Part shown: positions 1 through 11,060 of the stretch, one piece after another
Layout of the letters: each line of letters starts with the position of its first letter
Position numbering within the stretch: position 1 is the stretch's first letter
Source of the DNA: Trissonchulus latispiculum
Lineage: Eukaryota > Nematoda > Enoplea > Enoplida > Ironidae
DNA: 64,000 bases
Direction: 5' to 3'
Assembly (NCBI GenBank): GCA_030248195.1
Contig: JASAND010021394.1
Coordinates: forward strand, 1 to 64,000
The notes under the pieces: model-generated
Databases searched by the model: none
Seen by the model: the letters and a program-made list of their open reading frames with translations, nothing else
Told to the model about the DNA's origin: nothing
Position numbers and translations under genes: made by a program

Positions 1-399
1 TGCGGTTTTGTCTAAAAAATGTGTATATATATATAAATATTTTGAGAAATTTTCGCGATTCTTCAAAAATCCAGAATTCAAAGATTTGAAGATCGATTTT
101 ACTGCGTAAACAAACTTTATCAGCTTTGGAGGCAACTCCAATTCCCAGACTCAGCAACCTCTGCCGGCAGCGGAACCCCTTAACGAAAAATTCTATAAAA
201 TAGGAGAAAATGTGCTCAGAAAAACTGCATTTTACGCAGAAAAATTAAAATTTTGACGCATTTGAAGGAAGCACCAACTTTCACAACTGCCGTCTCTTGC
301 TCAAATCTTGTAAAGGCGGCATCTTTAATTTTGTTTATATATCTCTTAAAATTTCATAATTTGAAGCCCGAAAAATATAAATATTTTTCTATATACAGC

Positions 400-1210
400 G
401 CGAGACGTATGCAGGTGTCGAGAAAATCCCAAGCAAAATACTATTGGGGAAAATTTGGGAAAAGGTCCGGAAAACATCGGAAAAATATCCGGAAAATCAC
501 AGAACAACTTTCGACAACATCGTGAAAATATGTATATATATATATATATATGGGAAATGTCTGGAAAACATCGGAAAATATTTGAGCAACTGGAATATAA
601 CGGGAAAAGTTGCACAAAAAAATAAAAAATTAGTAAAAAATCGAAAATGGGGAAATATCGTCCCGATTTTTTCCAACAAAAGTTTTGCTGTGAGACCACC
701 CAACCCCGACATCACACACCACACCTTCCCTCAGGATCGACACCTCCCAGTCATAGGTGGGGCTGGGCAAAAAATCTGGGGGGAGTCCAATTCCTAAATT
801 TTCGGTCGATTTTATGCCATTTTTGGCCACTTTTTGGCCAAAAATCTGGGGGGTCGCCAAAATTTGTCATTTTGGTGGGGGGGAGACCCCAGTTTCGCCC
901 CGTTTTATTTTTTTTGGGGGGGGGGCCTAGCCACACCTAAGAATTGGAAATGTAAAAAAATCGGAAAAATTCCTGGAAAAAACTGAGAAAACCATTTATT
1001 CTGAGTTTATTCCGATTTTTTTCCGAAATTATTCCGATTTTTTCCAAATTAGAAAATATCGGAAAAAAATCGGAAAAAAATCAGGATAATTTATTCCGAT
1101 ATTTTTCCGATTTTTTCAGGCATCCAGAAAAAATCGGAAAAATATCGGGAAAAAATTTGTAGTTGACACCATTATTCCAGTTTTTTTCCGATTTTTTCCG
1201 GGAAAAGTTT
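400..1210. repeat. Degenerate TCGGAAAA-type low-complexity repeat
   Basis: Short variants of the motif TCGGAAAAA and its complement TTTTTCCGA recur dozens of times in both orientations, so much of the stretch can fold back on itself. A short TA run lies at about 528-551. Several ORFs cross it in all frames but consist of Lys/Phe/Ile-rich low-complexity peptide, so I do not call any gene here. Confidence 0.6.
740..940. repeat. G-run dispersed repeat, copy 1
   Basis: The segment around GGGCAAAAAATCTGGGGGG, followed by TTTATGCCATTTTTGGCCA and then a CGCCAAAATTTGTCATTTT stretch, reappears at about 2484-2665 in the same order. Runs of 6-10 G interrupt the unit. It looks like a dispersed or tandem non-coding repeat. 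No coding signal is seen. Confidence 0.6.
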
Positions 1211-1500
1211 TCGTGTGCCATTTGGGGGGAGGGGTCCCCCACCCTAACACACCTATGTCCACGACCCCACCCCACTCGCTCCCCCGTCCCACTTTTTGTG
1301 CTTCCCCCACTCACTCAGATGCCCAGAAAATACCAAATTTTAAGGATTATTGGCCAAAAATCGTCTATTTTGGTACTAAAACTTGATTTTTGATCACTTT
1401 CGAGCTTAGTTGTAGCAGTCATGTAGAAAACACGTAATTTTTACGGTATCGTTACCATTCTAGCCCATTTTATTCTCCCCTCCCCCCACTTTTTTGGCCT
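1200..1500. repeat. C-run dispersed repeat, related to 43260-43640
   Basis: A block of C runs with ACCCCACCCC-type sequence is followed by a TGCCCAGAAAATACCAAAT line, a TTTTAAGGATTATTGG line and a section of AAAATCGTCTATTTTGGTAC. The same order occurs at 43260-43640 inside an SMG1 intron. It is a dispersed repeat of unknown class. Confidence 0.55.
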
Positions 1501-1544
1501 GGAGAAAACCCAGACCCCCCCAGACCCAAAATTCCAGGGAAACA

Positions 1545-2335
1545 ATGGTCAATGCCATAGGTGTGGCCATAGTTTCCCTGGAAATTTTGGTTGGGGGGGG
1601 GCAAACTTCGAAAATTTGGTGGTCGACCCCCGAAATGTAATGGGGAGTACCCCCCCCCCCAAAATTCGGACCTCAGAAAATTCAAAAAATGGCCTAAAAA
1701 CGCAAAATTTTTTGTATTTAAACGCTTTTTTTGTCAAAACAAGGCTTGTTTTTATCGTTTTAGGCGTTTTTACACCGTTGTAAACCGATTTTAAGCCAAA
1801 ATTTGAGAAAAAATTTTCAAAAAATGACCATTTTATAGCTAAATTTAGCTAACTTTTTGGCCCCAACAAGTGCTGGGGGGGTTTGGGGGGGCTAACCAAA
1901 AGTGGGGGGGGAGGGATAGTCAAAAAATTGGGGGGGTAAAGTTGGTTGAAAATTTTGGTGGGGGAATACCCCCCAACCCCCCCCTCCCCCCCCCCGAGGG
2001 AAACTATGGGTGTGGCCATAGTTTCCCTGGAAATTTTGGTTGGGGGGGGGGTAAACTTCGGAATTTCGGTGGTCGACCCCCGAAATGTGATGGGGAGTAC
2101 CCCCCCCCCCCCGAACCCCCCCTCCCCCCAAAATTCGGACCTCAGAAAATTCAAACAATGGCCTAAAAACGCAAAATTTTCTGTTTTTTAACGCCTTTTT
2201 TATCGAAATAAGGCTTGTTTTTATCGTTTTAGGCGTTTTTACACCGTTTTAAACCGATTTTAAGCCAAAATTTGAGAAAAAATTTCAAAAAATGATAATT
2301 TTTTAGCAAAATTTAGCTAACTTTTTGGCCCCAAA
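1545..2335. repeat. Tandem duplication of a ~460-bp unit
   Basis: Two adjacent copies (about 1545-1870 plus spacer, and 2005-2335) share the order: TGTGGCCATAGTTTCCCTGG, then AAATTTTGGTTGGGGG, then GGTGGTCGACCCCCGAAATG, then a C run, then CCTCAGAAAATTCAAA, then a T-rich tail containing GTTTTAGGCGTTTTTACACC and ending TAACTTTTTGGCCCCAA. The copies differ by point changes and by the length of G/C runs, so run lengths in the assembly should be treated with caution. Confidence 0.7.
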
Positions 2336-2670
2336 AAATGCTGGGGCGGGAGGGTTGGGGGGGGGGGGGGTAACCAAAAGTGGGGGGAGGGATAGTCAAA
2401 AAATCTGGGGGGGGGGGGGGTAAAGTTGGCCGAAAATTTTGGGGGGGGAGACCCCCCCCCCCCCCCCCCTAGGGAAACTATGGGTGTGGCTGGGCAAAAA
2501 ATCTGGGGGGGGGGGTTCAGACGGAGGGTTCCGAATCCGGCCCCACTTAAATTTTCGATTTTATGCCATTTTTGGCCAAAAATCTGGGGGGGGGTAGCAA
2601 AAATCTAAAAATCTTGGGGGGGTCGCCAAAATTTGTCATTTTGGTGGGGGGGCACCCCCCTAACACACCT
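2336..2670. repeat. Third partial repeat copy with long G/C runs
   Basis: This continues the 1545-2335 duplication and then repeats the 740-940 unit. Homopolymer runs of 10-14 G or C are frequent. No coding signal. Confidence 0.5.
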
Positions 2671-3640
2671 ATGGTCAATGCTGTGCGCACAGTGCACCTG
2701 TGCATCACATCTCCCTCCCTTCCTGCACCCAAGCCTTCAAGCCAAACAAAATTTACAAAAATTTTATTAATTAAAACTTAAAATAAATTCATCAAAATGT
2801 CGAGCATATACAATTGCTCAAGTAACTACACATCTTCGTTCGTTGCTGTTCAGAAAATTGCAATGTTAGTAACATACATCAATGTCAGAGTTCTCATCCG
2901 CTACTTCTTGTCGCTCTTAGTTTGTATTGTGGAGTCTGACTAGATAAGATGTGCGGACGGGACATGAATCTTTATTTAGCGTGCGTGTGAAAGTAGTGCC
3001 AATGAACAATATTTCATGTCACTTCTGTTCATTGTCCACATTGGGTATTGTTTACACAAGCGGTATTCAAATATGCAAATTAGTTTCTGTCTTTACGGCA
3101 TCCTACACTAATACAACTAGTTTTTGTTTTCACCGCGGTATTGTTCTGTCTGAATTTTGTGCGTACTTTAGCACATTTTACAGTAAATATGCCTCGCTCT
3201 CGCCGTGCTTACCTTCAGCTCCTTGGTCCTCCAGATCATACCTGAACGGGAGGCCAAATTTCACTGACCCTTGTGGAAGCAAATTTGGGTGCCCCTTGTG
3301 AGAGCGGTTTTTCTTAGGGGTACTTTTGAAGGCGATTTTTAAGCGATTTTTGCCATTTTTTAACAAAAAACAGCTATTTTTTAGCAAAAACGTGTTTTTT
3401 CGGACGTTTTTTCGCAAAAAATAATAATTTTAAGTGAACTAGCCGGAAAATTTTTGAAAATTTTAGTCGTAAAACCTATTTTTTGGCAATTTTCTTACCC
3501 CTTGTGGCCAATTTTCTTACCCCTTGTGGCCAATTTTCTTACCCCTTGTGGGAGCAATTTTGCGACCCCCTGTGGACGACTTCGCCGAGGGGGGGAAATT
3601 TCCCCCCCCCTTCCCCCCCCCTTCCCCCCCTTGTCCACCT
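2671..3640. other. Unassigned sequence, no gene seen
   Basis: Mixed sequence without a supportable coding region. At 3490-3560 the phrase TTTTCTTACCCCTTGTGG is repeated three times about 27 bp apart, a short tandem repeat that leads into the C-rich start of the DIRS-like remnant. Confidence 0.4.
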
Positions 3641-4324
3641 GTGCTCCAGATCGTTTCTGGCTATCACATTGAGTTTTCGTCCCCACCTAGGGTGGGATGC
3701 AACCACCCTACATTTTTCACTGACTCCAGTCAGCAACAAGCTTTTGACCTCGAGCATAAAACACTGCTGCAGAAGGGAATTGTAGTTGCCACGGATAAGT
3801 ACAAACGCGAAGCAGTTTCCAAGGTGTTCTTAACTCCAAAAACGACAGGAGATTGGCGGGTTACCCTCAACTTGAAACCACTCGAATCATTTTGTGACTT
3901 ACAGAAAATTCAAAATGGAAACACGCCATCACATTTGCTCCATGATTGAGCCAGATGATTGGTTTACATCCATAGACATTAAAGACGCCTATCCCCACAT
4001 TCCCATTCATCCCGATTCTCAAAAATATTTATGCTTCCTGTATAGAAATGTGGCTTATCGCTACTGCGCCTTACCCTTCGGTTTGTCTTCTGCCCCCAGA
4101 GTTTTCACTAAGCTTATGAAAGCACCATCGCTTATTTGCGATCGATCGGTATTCGCGTGGCCATATATTTAGATGATGTCCTTATTTTGGCATCTTCTCG
4201 CGACTTATGTGCCAAGCATACACGCCACATCGTTTTGGTCCTTCTCGTCCTTGAATTCATTGTTAAAATTAGCAAGTCCGAAACTACTCCACGGCAGCTA
4301 ATCCAGCATCTAGGTTTTCTCTGA
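3641..4324 (+). pseudogene. DIRS-like retroelement, reverse transcriptase part (broken)
   Basis: Translation gives a DIRS/Ngaro-type reverse transcriptase fragment. It has a fingers region with a DWRVTLNLKPL-like line, then the palm with WFTSIDIKDAYPHIPIH (about 3957-4010), an LPFGLSSAPRVFTKLM block (about 4070-4117), and the catalytic YLDD at about 4167-4178. The frame is lost near 3895-3905 and again near 4125-4140, so no full-length protein is possible. The coding order resumes at about 6115 with RNase H, so a later insertion split the element. DIRS elements normally also encode a tyrosine recombinase, which is not visible. Known: DIRS RTs carry this IDLKDAYFHIPIH-type palm motif. Inferred: an inactive copy. 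Confidence 0.75.
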
Positions 4325-5900
4325 AACTCATTTTGGGTCTCATCCGCATTTTAGGCATTTTGCCGCCCAAAGTCAGTTCGGGCCGCATTTTAGGCAGTTT
4401 GCGGCCAAGGATGACGGGCCGCAGTTTAGGAAGTTTGCGACCTAGGGCCGCACTTCAGCCTATTTGCAGCCCAAAAATCTAATTCTAGTGTATTTTACGC
4501 AATTTGGGCCGGGCCGGGCCGCACTTTAGGAAGCACCGTAATCAAAATACTCTCGGGTTCTCGACGTTTGAAAGTATCTGCATTTGTCCTCTGATTCCGT
4601 TTCATACTCTACTCTTGTCTTCTTCATTATCTTCCTACTCCAACGCCGACAGTACGTACTAAGACAAAACCTCCACATGCTCAAGTACGGTCAAACTCAA
4701 GTGAAACCCCGATCGGCCTCAAGCGCTATAGTATGACCAAAAATGTGTGTACAAATTTTGACCGTTTATAGCTGATTGGCCAATGGAGCAAACCCCAACA
4801 ATGTATATATTATTAGAATTGTCAGGAACCCGAGATTTCGAAAATCCGGAAAAATCCGAAATTCTGGGTTTCATTTACGGAAAATCGAAGTTTATTATTA
4901 GTTTTTCCCGGAATTTTAAAGCTATCCAACTTTTGTAACTACGATCGAATAGAGCTGGTCCAACTGCACATTTTTGCTCTTAGACGCTTGCATGCACCAA
5001 ATCTCCGCACCCGTGCACCCAATGCACCCAATTTCCGAAATTTCGGGTTTTCAAAATTTCCGGATTTTAAAACTTTTTTCCAATACCAACAAGATGGGTA
5101 TCATTCGAAAGCTCTCAACAAGCTGAACAACTTTTATAATAGAGCGAACTCATGAAAATGCACTCAAATTCCGGATTTCGCGAAAACCGGAATTTCCGGA
5201 TTTTAAAAACTTTCTCCAATACCCCACAATATGGATATCACTTGAATGCTCTTGATGAGCTGAACAACTTTTGTAATAGAAGCAATACCTGAAAATGCAC
5301 AGAATTCCCGGAATTCACGAAAACCGGGTTTAACACTAGCTTTATCGTTTTTTCTGAATTCCTGGAATTGGTGCATTTCCCGATGTTCTATTAGTTCTAT
5401 TACAAACGTTGTTCAGCGCATCAAGAGCTTTCAAATGATACCCATACTGTGGAGTACTGGAGAAAATTTTTAAAATTTGCTGTCTTCAACCTTCTGCATT
5501 CTGTTATTCAAAGCAATTTCCCCATCCACTACTAGCTAAGCCAAAGGTTAGCTGCGAAACAATGACCGTACAAATAACCAAAATTTTGAGATTTTTTACA
5601 AAATATCCAAGAAATACTGCTATATATAAGCTAACTAATCGGTGTCTCATTTGTTAAAATTTAAGCCACAAACAGTGGTAAAGCTTAAAAGCGTGACTCA
5701 AAAGTGGGGCTGTATGCCCCAGCTTAGCAGTCCCCACAAATGTTTTAAACATTGTGAATTAATAATCACTGCCTCATTTAAAATAAATGCTGTCTTCTTT
5801 AACCATTAGCGCAAACTGTCTGTCTCAATTAGTTTTAGCTTTGACTGAAAAAGCGGGACTGCTAAGCTGAGGGAGGTCAAGCAAACACTTCGTCGGCTGG
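4325..5900. repeat. Repeat-rich insertion splitting the DIRS-like element
   Basis: Between the RT and RNase H remnants lie two repeat types. At 4340-4540, four or five short tandem copies of a CCGCATTTTAGGCAGTTTGC-like unit occur. At 5050-5330, two direct copies of a ~135-bp unit appear (TTCCGGATTTTAAAA, then AGCTGAACAACTTTTNTAATAG, then AAAATGCAC), followed at 5350-5480 by an inverted copy. No target duplication was identified, so exact ends are uncertain. No coding signal. Confidence 0.5.
5050..5480. repeat. Two direct plus one inverted copy of a ~135-bp repeat
   Basis: Each copy carries the phrase GAGCTGAACAACTTTTGTAA near a GGGTATCATTCGAAAGCTC-type line. The same pair of phrases occurs near the right end of the TTAA-flanked element at 46441-47282 and, inverted and diverged, at 21656-22060. 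The unit looks like part of a dispersed DNA-transposon family. Confidence 0.55.
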
Positions 5901-6114
5901 CTAGTTTGTTGAGTTCCTTTTCCAGTACTATGTTAGCAATACCTAATGCTCCGTTGTATTACAGAATCCTGCAACGCATCTTCAATCGCTCTCTTCCGAC
6001 GCCTCGACGGTGACGCAATTACAACATCTGCCCTCGTCTGTGAAAGCAGAGATGGCTCTCTGGCACACTGTTCTGGCAACTCCAACATGAAGCCTCAGAA
6101 TACCAGTCATTCAA
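5901..6114 (+). pseudogene. DIRS-like remnant between RT and RNase H
   Basis: Weak coding similarity in broken frames (a line reading NAPLYYRILQRIFNRSLP) precedes the RNase H domain and is probably the RT-RNase H linker of the same element. It contains in-frame stops. Confidence 0.3.
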
Positions 6115-6615
6115 GGTAATATTTTTACTGACTCTTCATTACATTCCTGGGGTGTCGTTTGGGGTTGTGATTCTTGGTCTGGCATTTGGCCTCCCACAAT
6201 TAGAAGGTGTCATATTAATTATAAAGAACTCCGATTTCTTCTGGAAGTTTTGTGTCTGCCTGACTTCTCGTCACGTCGTTTCGGCAAATGTGCTTTGTTC
6301 CACTTAGATAATAACACTGCTACTCGTTACCTTGCTAACAAAGGCGGTACGCGATCACAAACTTTGTCAGATCTTTCTATTAAAATTTGGCGTCATCTTT
6401 TGTCTCTCCACGCTCGTCCGGCTTTCACCTGTATTCCTTCTTCGGGAAATTATGGCGCCGATAATCTTTCCCGGGGCAAAACCAGTAGTCTGGAATGGAC
6501 CCTTTCCTCTGAGGGCCGTCGAATTGTTTTTTCTCACTGGGGTCTTCCCGATATAGATTTGTTTGCAACACGGCATAATGCTTTGTGTCCCAGTTTTCTA
6601 CTCGTGAAATTATGA
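6115..6615 (+). pseudogene. DIRS-like retroelement, RNase H part
   Basis: Open translation reads FTDSSLHSWGVVWG, then INYKELRFLLEVL, a HLDNNTATRYLANKGGTRS line, SGNYGADNLSRG and DIDLFATRHNALCP. These match the order of DIRS-type RNase H: first Asp in FTD, Glu in KEL, Asp in LDN, final Asp in ADNLSR, followed by the conserved DLFA line downstream. The ORF ends at 6615 soon after. It belongs with the RT remnant at 3641-4324. No recombinase domain follows. Confidence 0.75.
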
Positions 6616-7575
6616 CCCCATTGCTTCGGGAACCTGTGCACTGTTACAAGACTGGTTCTTATGCTCATGTGACATGTTTTTCCTCCGGTTTCTCTAATTG
6701 CCAAGGTTCTTTCCAAGATGGCAATTTCTCAAACCACCATGATATTGGTGTATCCACACTGGCCCTCACAGTTGTGGTTTCCTCAGGTTCTTAACCTCTC
6801 CAAGAGGGAACCTCTTCTTTTGCCTTTTTGAGGTTATGTTCGTCAGATTCTTCCCAACAATGCGCCAGTGGAGGCAGGATCAAAAATCCACAACTCTGGC
6901 TCGATACAATGGTATGTGGCACGGTTGGCACGGCACGGCTTGTGTAATCAGTACCTAATGTGGACAGTAAACATCGTCACTGAAATATATTTCAGTTATA
7001 CAGTAGTTTAACCCGTATGCCACAAATATGTGTTCGACAACTGTTTAAAACATTTATGTCATTTATGTAGCTGTTTAACGTGGTGGTATCCTTTTGTGTA
7101 GTGATTTTTGAACTTACGGCATTCTGACCTCCACGCCGAAGTCCTACATATGGGATAAATTTAAATTTTAGAATGAGTACATTCTCATGAGTTTACGAGA
7201 CTAGCAAAATCAGCAAAATAACTAACAAACAGTTTTTGACACATGCTAAATATAGACCATCAATATTTGAACATTGATTTCTCATAACTGTAGAATCAGT
7301 GAAAACTTCTTTTTGTGTCATGATATCAAGGACATGGGGCATGTAGTCCGATGGACATTTTTGGAGTTTGTCCAACAGGTCTTAGTGCTCCAGAAAATCC
7401 GCCAAATTTGCGGTGCCACGAAATTTCGCAACTTCGCCGCGTTTTCTCGTAATCGGAGACGTCTTAGCGCAAACCCAAAAAAAGTTTCTTCGGCATTAAT
7501 AGTGCGACATCCTGACAAAAATCACATTCAAAGTCACCCAGTTTCATCAACTATCATAATGAATTGAAGCATATC
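6616..7575. other. Unassigned sequence, no gene seen
   Basis: No ORF here has recognisable motifs. The last part of the DIRS-like element may extend into 6616-6940, but nothing in the translation supports a domain. Confidence 0.4.
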
Positions 7576-7577
7576 GC

Positions 7578-8100
7578 TCGTCTGCACCAAATGCGATTAA
7601 ACTCAAGAAGGTTAACACCGAGTTAACCCTCAGGTTAAGGTTAACCCTAACCCTCTGCGCCAACGCCTTTTAGCGCAGTGTTACGAGACCTAAATACTAC
7701 ACCGAGTTAACCTTTAATAGAGGGCTAGCCAATCTGTAGAGAGCTGGAAACAGTTTTCATCCGATCAGGAGTCGTCACAGCATTCGAAGGGTGAAAGCAA
7801 TTTTTAACAATTCGAGAAAAATGCGAAAGCTTTTCTCAGTTCATCCGGTGGTCACTCATTTATCCAATGGTCAGTCAGCACCAATATTTTATCGTAGAAT
7901 TTAACCCGGAACAATGATAACTCCTTAGAAATATAGGAACTAAGGGTTAACCCTACACCCGCTTAGGGTTAACTTTTTGGTCTTTAACACCGAGTTAATC
8001 TTAAGGTCAACACAGAGCAACCTTAACCTAATTTGGTGCAACAGTCTAACTACGGGTTATCTCGTGTTAACACCGAGTTAAGCTAATACCGAGTTAAAAT
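7578..8100. repeat. GTTAACACCGAGTTAA-rich repeat, possible TIR element
   Basis: The words GTTAAC, CACCGAGTTAA and GGTTAACCCTAACCC recur in both orientations at 7609-7715 and 7940-8100. TGCACCAAAT near 7580 and ATTTGGTGCA near 8033 could be the ends of a small foldback element, but no target duplication is visible. No coding signal. Confidence 0.4.
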
Positions 8101-8109
8101 GGATGGTCA

Positions 8110-8235
8110 AATATATGGTCAAATTTACACACGCGATAGCAGTACCTTCAATTATATATGGCTATAAGAACGAATCTCGAAACAAAAAATGGCAAGGCAA
8201 ATGTTTGAGAGTACAGTTATACACGGTATATATAT
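8110..8235. repeat. Dispersed repeat shared with 58915-58995
   Basis: GAATCTCGAAACAAAAAATG followed directly by GCAAGGCAAA and, after a divergent stretch, by ACGGTATATATA occurs here and again at 58928 in an SMG1 intron in the same orientation. It is a dispersed repeat of unknown class. Confidence 0.6.
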
Positions 8236-9148
8236 GTAATGAAGTGGGTAGGATCGGGGTTCCAAATTCCGCTATAGTCTATCACGACTGGCTCTGGGTA
8301 TCAACCACTTCAAGTACACGGAAGGTCGACTCGTTTATCGGTGAGGATAAACTTAGGCACAGGATCTTCGGAAGGTGATTTGTCCAGAACCAAAGATTCC
8401 TTGCGGTCAACCTGGATGGGGTCTAGGGTGTGAGTTCGTTTGAAGAGGGCAGGAATCCAAGGGATATCAGTAGCAAGCGGGGTCGACACTTGCTGTTTCT
8501 GGATAGAAGAATCAGGTCTGTATCAAAGAACACTGATTGAGAATCTTGATTGTCAAATCAAGATTCTGGAACGATAATGGTGATGTCTTTGTCGGGACCA
8601 AGGGTTCAATTTAGACACTTACTTGTGCAGGGGCTATGAATCCAAATCCGGATCTGAACCTTATGTCCTAGTAACTGGATTCTATATTAGGACACAACAA
8701 TTTAATAATGATAATTATAATGCTAAACAGTTTTACCAATGACAGTTCACAACAAGGGGGGATTATTACAGTGCGTACAAAGGACTATGAACAAGATAAG
8801 AATAACAAACTGTATACTACATGAACAATTTAGACAAACAACAGTGGTTTGCCAGAGTTGCCAGTATTGGACTTACCTGAATTATTATTTGTTGATAATA
8901 ATACTTAGTTCTACTATAATTCTCTTTCTTTCCTTTCTCAGCTAACTTAACCAAATATTTAGATTATTACTAAACTCTACGGTGCAATTCCTATATGCTT
9001 GTGTTCGTGCTGTTAGATTATAACTCCTCTTCCGTCCTCCTTACCAAGGACAAATATAATATCAGTAAGGAAAGCTACTAAACAATGTAAGTTAAGTAGA
9101 TTAAAGGGTTAGTAGTACAGTGGTTCCGGTCTGTGGGTGAGCCCGAAA

Positions 9149-9165
9149 TGCTAGTAACAATAGCA
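9149..9165. other. Hairpin with GTAACAA loop (H1)
   Basis: Stem TGCTA/TAGCA closes the 7-nt loop GTAACAA. GAAA/TTTC extends the stem with one bulged base, spanning about 9145-9170. Confidence 0.65.
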
Positions 9166-9333
9166 CTTTCTGATGCTATACGGTTGCCAAGGGTCAAACA
9201 CAAGGGGGGACCGGTTGGGAGAATTCCTGATCCGTTTATGGGGTTAGTACAGGTTAAGTTTATTTTAGTCTCTTCTTTAAATTCTCTGATCCCGACTGAC
9301 TTGAAGAACACTGAACAAATTAGGCCCAGGGGC

Positions 9334-9350
9334 AGGGGGTAACAACCCCT
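9334..9350. other. Hairpin with GTAACAA loop (H2)
   Basis: Stem AGGGG/CCCCT closes the loop GTAACAA. The stem sequence is unrelated to H1. Confidence 0.65.
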
Positions 9351-9734
9351 TCGATGAGACTGATGATTAGCTCGAAAAGATTCATCTTTTAGGTTGAAAG
9401 AATAAGAGTCACTTTAGAATAGTCGAGAACAATGTTAGACTTTCGTTGTTAGGTTTTAGGTCCCAATATCGATTCCGGTGCTGTCCTCGTAACCGTTCCT
9501 GCCTTAACCTTCCCCAAATAGTCTGATCTGTTTCCCAAAGTACCTTAGACAACTGATTCTGATCCACAAATTGCTCACTGCGTACGTCCTTCTCCGGACT
9601 GACAACCAAATTAATTATCTACCCAACTGTGATAGCACTGAGGCTCCAAACACGGACAGTCTAAGTGATGATTCCGGCAGGATCGACGTGAATTTCCGCA
9701 CCTGAATCAAATGGGTTAAAACCCATTAGTACAA

Positions 9735-9775
9735 AATATAGGTGCGGGATTCGAACCCAGCAACCATTACTCACA
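9735..9775 (-). other. tRNA-like B-box segment
   Basis: The minus strand contains GGGTTCGAATCCCGCACC, a good T-arm/B-box match. No matching D-arm or anticodon arm could be built upstream, so this is at most a tRNA-derived (SINE or pseudogene) fragment. Confidence 0.3.
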
Positions 9776-10156
9776 TTTTGGCTTTCTGAACTTGAGATAA
9801 ACTTGTGCAAGTCGAAGTTGTTATGAAAGTTTAGGATTAAAGCGGGTTAACACAAGTTCTGAATGATTCGAGTGAGATCATAATACTTAAGATCGGTTTT
9901 AAACAAAACACTAGGTTTCAGAGACAATTTCTTGCCTTCTTGTGCAAGAAATTGCACTTTAGATGTGAACTATGATTTCAGCTTGATTTCCTTTTGTACG
10001 ATCTGCTTTCGTACAATTAAAACCTATTACTCGAAATTAATACACTTTTGGGCCCTTTTAACAGCAAATAGGTACCCATTCACTCGGCTAACATGAGAAG
10101 CATTTATTTGGTTAAAGTGATCAAATCTAGAGCTTTTGTTTTGGTAGGTCCTAGCA

Positions 10157-10175
10157 AGGAAGGTAACAACTTCCT
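10157..10175. other. Hairpin with GTAACAA loop (H3)
   Basis: Stem AGGAAG/CTTCCT closes the loop GTAACAA. An outer AGCAA...TTGCT pairing is possible. Confidence 0.65.
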
Positions 10176-10275
10176 ATCTTTGCTATGTGTTCCTTAATTA
10201 GAAAGTGATTTGCACGTGAGTTTGACGGAAACACAATACTTGGAAGTAGAACTTTTGATTTCGCGAGTTTAAGTA

Positions 10276-10294
10276 AGGAAGGTAACAACTTCCT
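10276..10294. other. Hairpin with GTAACAA loop (H4)
   Basis: Stem AGGAAG/CTTCCT closes the loop GTAACAA, 119 bp after H3. H3-H5 may belong to a diverged ~120-bp tandem repeat. Confidence 0.65.
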
Positions 10295-10396
10295 GTTCTT
10301 AACAAGCATTAACAAGTTAAAAGAGAGTTAACATACAAATTTAACGAAAACGTCATAATTTAACGTAGAACCTCTATCCTTTACTGGGTTCTACCA

Positions 10397-10416
10397 AGGG
10401 AAGGTAACAACTCCCT
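10397..10416. other. Hairpin with GTAACAA loop (H5)
   Basis: The stem pairs AGGG+AG with CTCCCT (one bulged A) around the loop GTAACAA, 121 bp after H4. Compared with H3 and H4, a base pair in the stem has changed on both sides. Confidence 0.6.
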
Positions 10417-11060
10417 ATTTTGCGAGTATCAAATATTGAAAACTAGATAAATTCACAAAACTGGTGATTTTAGCCTTTATTAGAAGATGGTTCTGGTGCC
10501 CTATCCATAATATTTACGTAACTGACGGTTGATTTACTTATTTCAGGTATATTATCAATTATTGCCTAATATTAGTTAAAATTGTCAGAATGTTGAAACT
10601 GATTATTGCCATTTGTGGATAACTAGCATGGATGAACTTCATATTAATCGTAAATGAGCAAGGTTGATTTTTCAGCCTTGATAACCTTTACGTAACGGGG
10701 TTTGATTAATTTTGCCTTTGAACGTGAACACCGACACGAAATGGTGTTAGGCCCGGTTGCGGTCATTATTAGGAGCAAAACATACATCAGATATGGTTGA
10801 CTTAACTAAGAATGGCAATAACAGCATGTTCTGGCATTAGAAACAAAGATACAGCCAATGCAACTAAAAACTTCGTTAACCACAGCTTAATTTATGTTAA
10901 TTTGACAACGAGACCGATCCCTTTGATGGATTCCTATTCTTGCGATTCGTCCGCACTCTTGACAAAGAGTGGCTTACGCGGACGAATCGAGGATATCCAG
11001 ATTCAAGCTGATGAGGACCCAATACGGAGTCCCCATGACTCCTGGTCCTATCCCTAACCT

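Larger units (their letters stand above)
8460..11060. repeat. Hairpin-dense non-coding region, left part
   Basis: Perfect hairpins follow one another. Examples: 8540-8567 (12-bp stem AGAATCTTGATT), 8664-8694 (7 bp), 9710-9727 (AATGGGT), 9925-9954 (10-bp stem CAATTTCTTG), 9994-10016 (TTGTACG), 10943-10989 (12-bp stem CGATTCGTCCGC enclosing a second hairpin, CACTCTT), and 11014-11049 (AGGACC enclosing GGAGTC). Hairpins with the loop GTAACAA occur at 9149, 9334, 10157, 10276 and 10397. No ORF with recognisable motifs is present. Confidence 0.7.

Noticed and set aside
253..940. Several overlapping ORFs of 60-117 codons
   Set aside because: They cross low-complexity TCGGAAAA and TA repeats in every frame and encode biased peptides; nothing supports a gene.
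1870..2191. Gly/Pro-rich ORFs on both strands
   Set aside because: They are translations of G and C runs.
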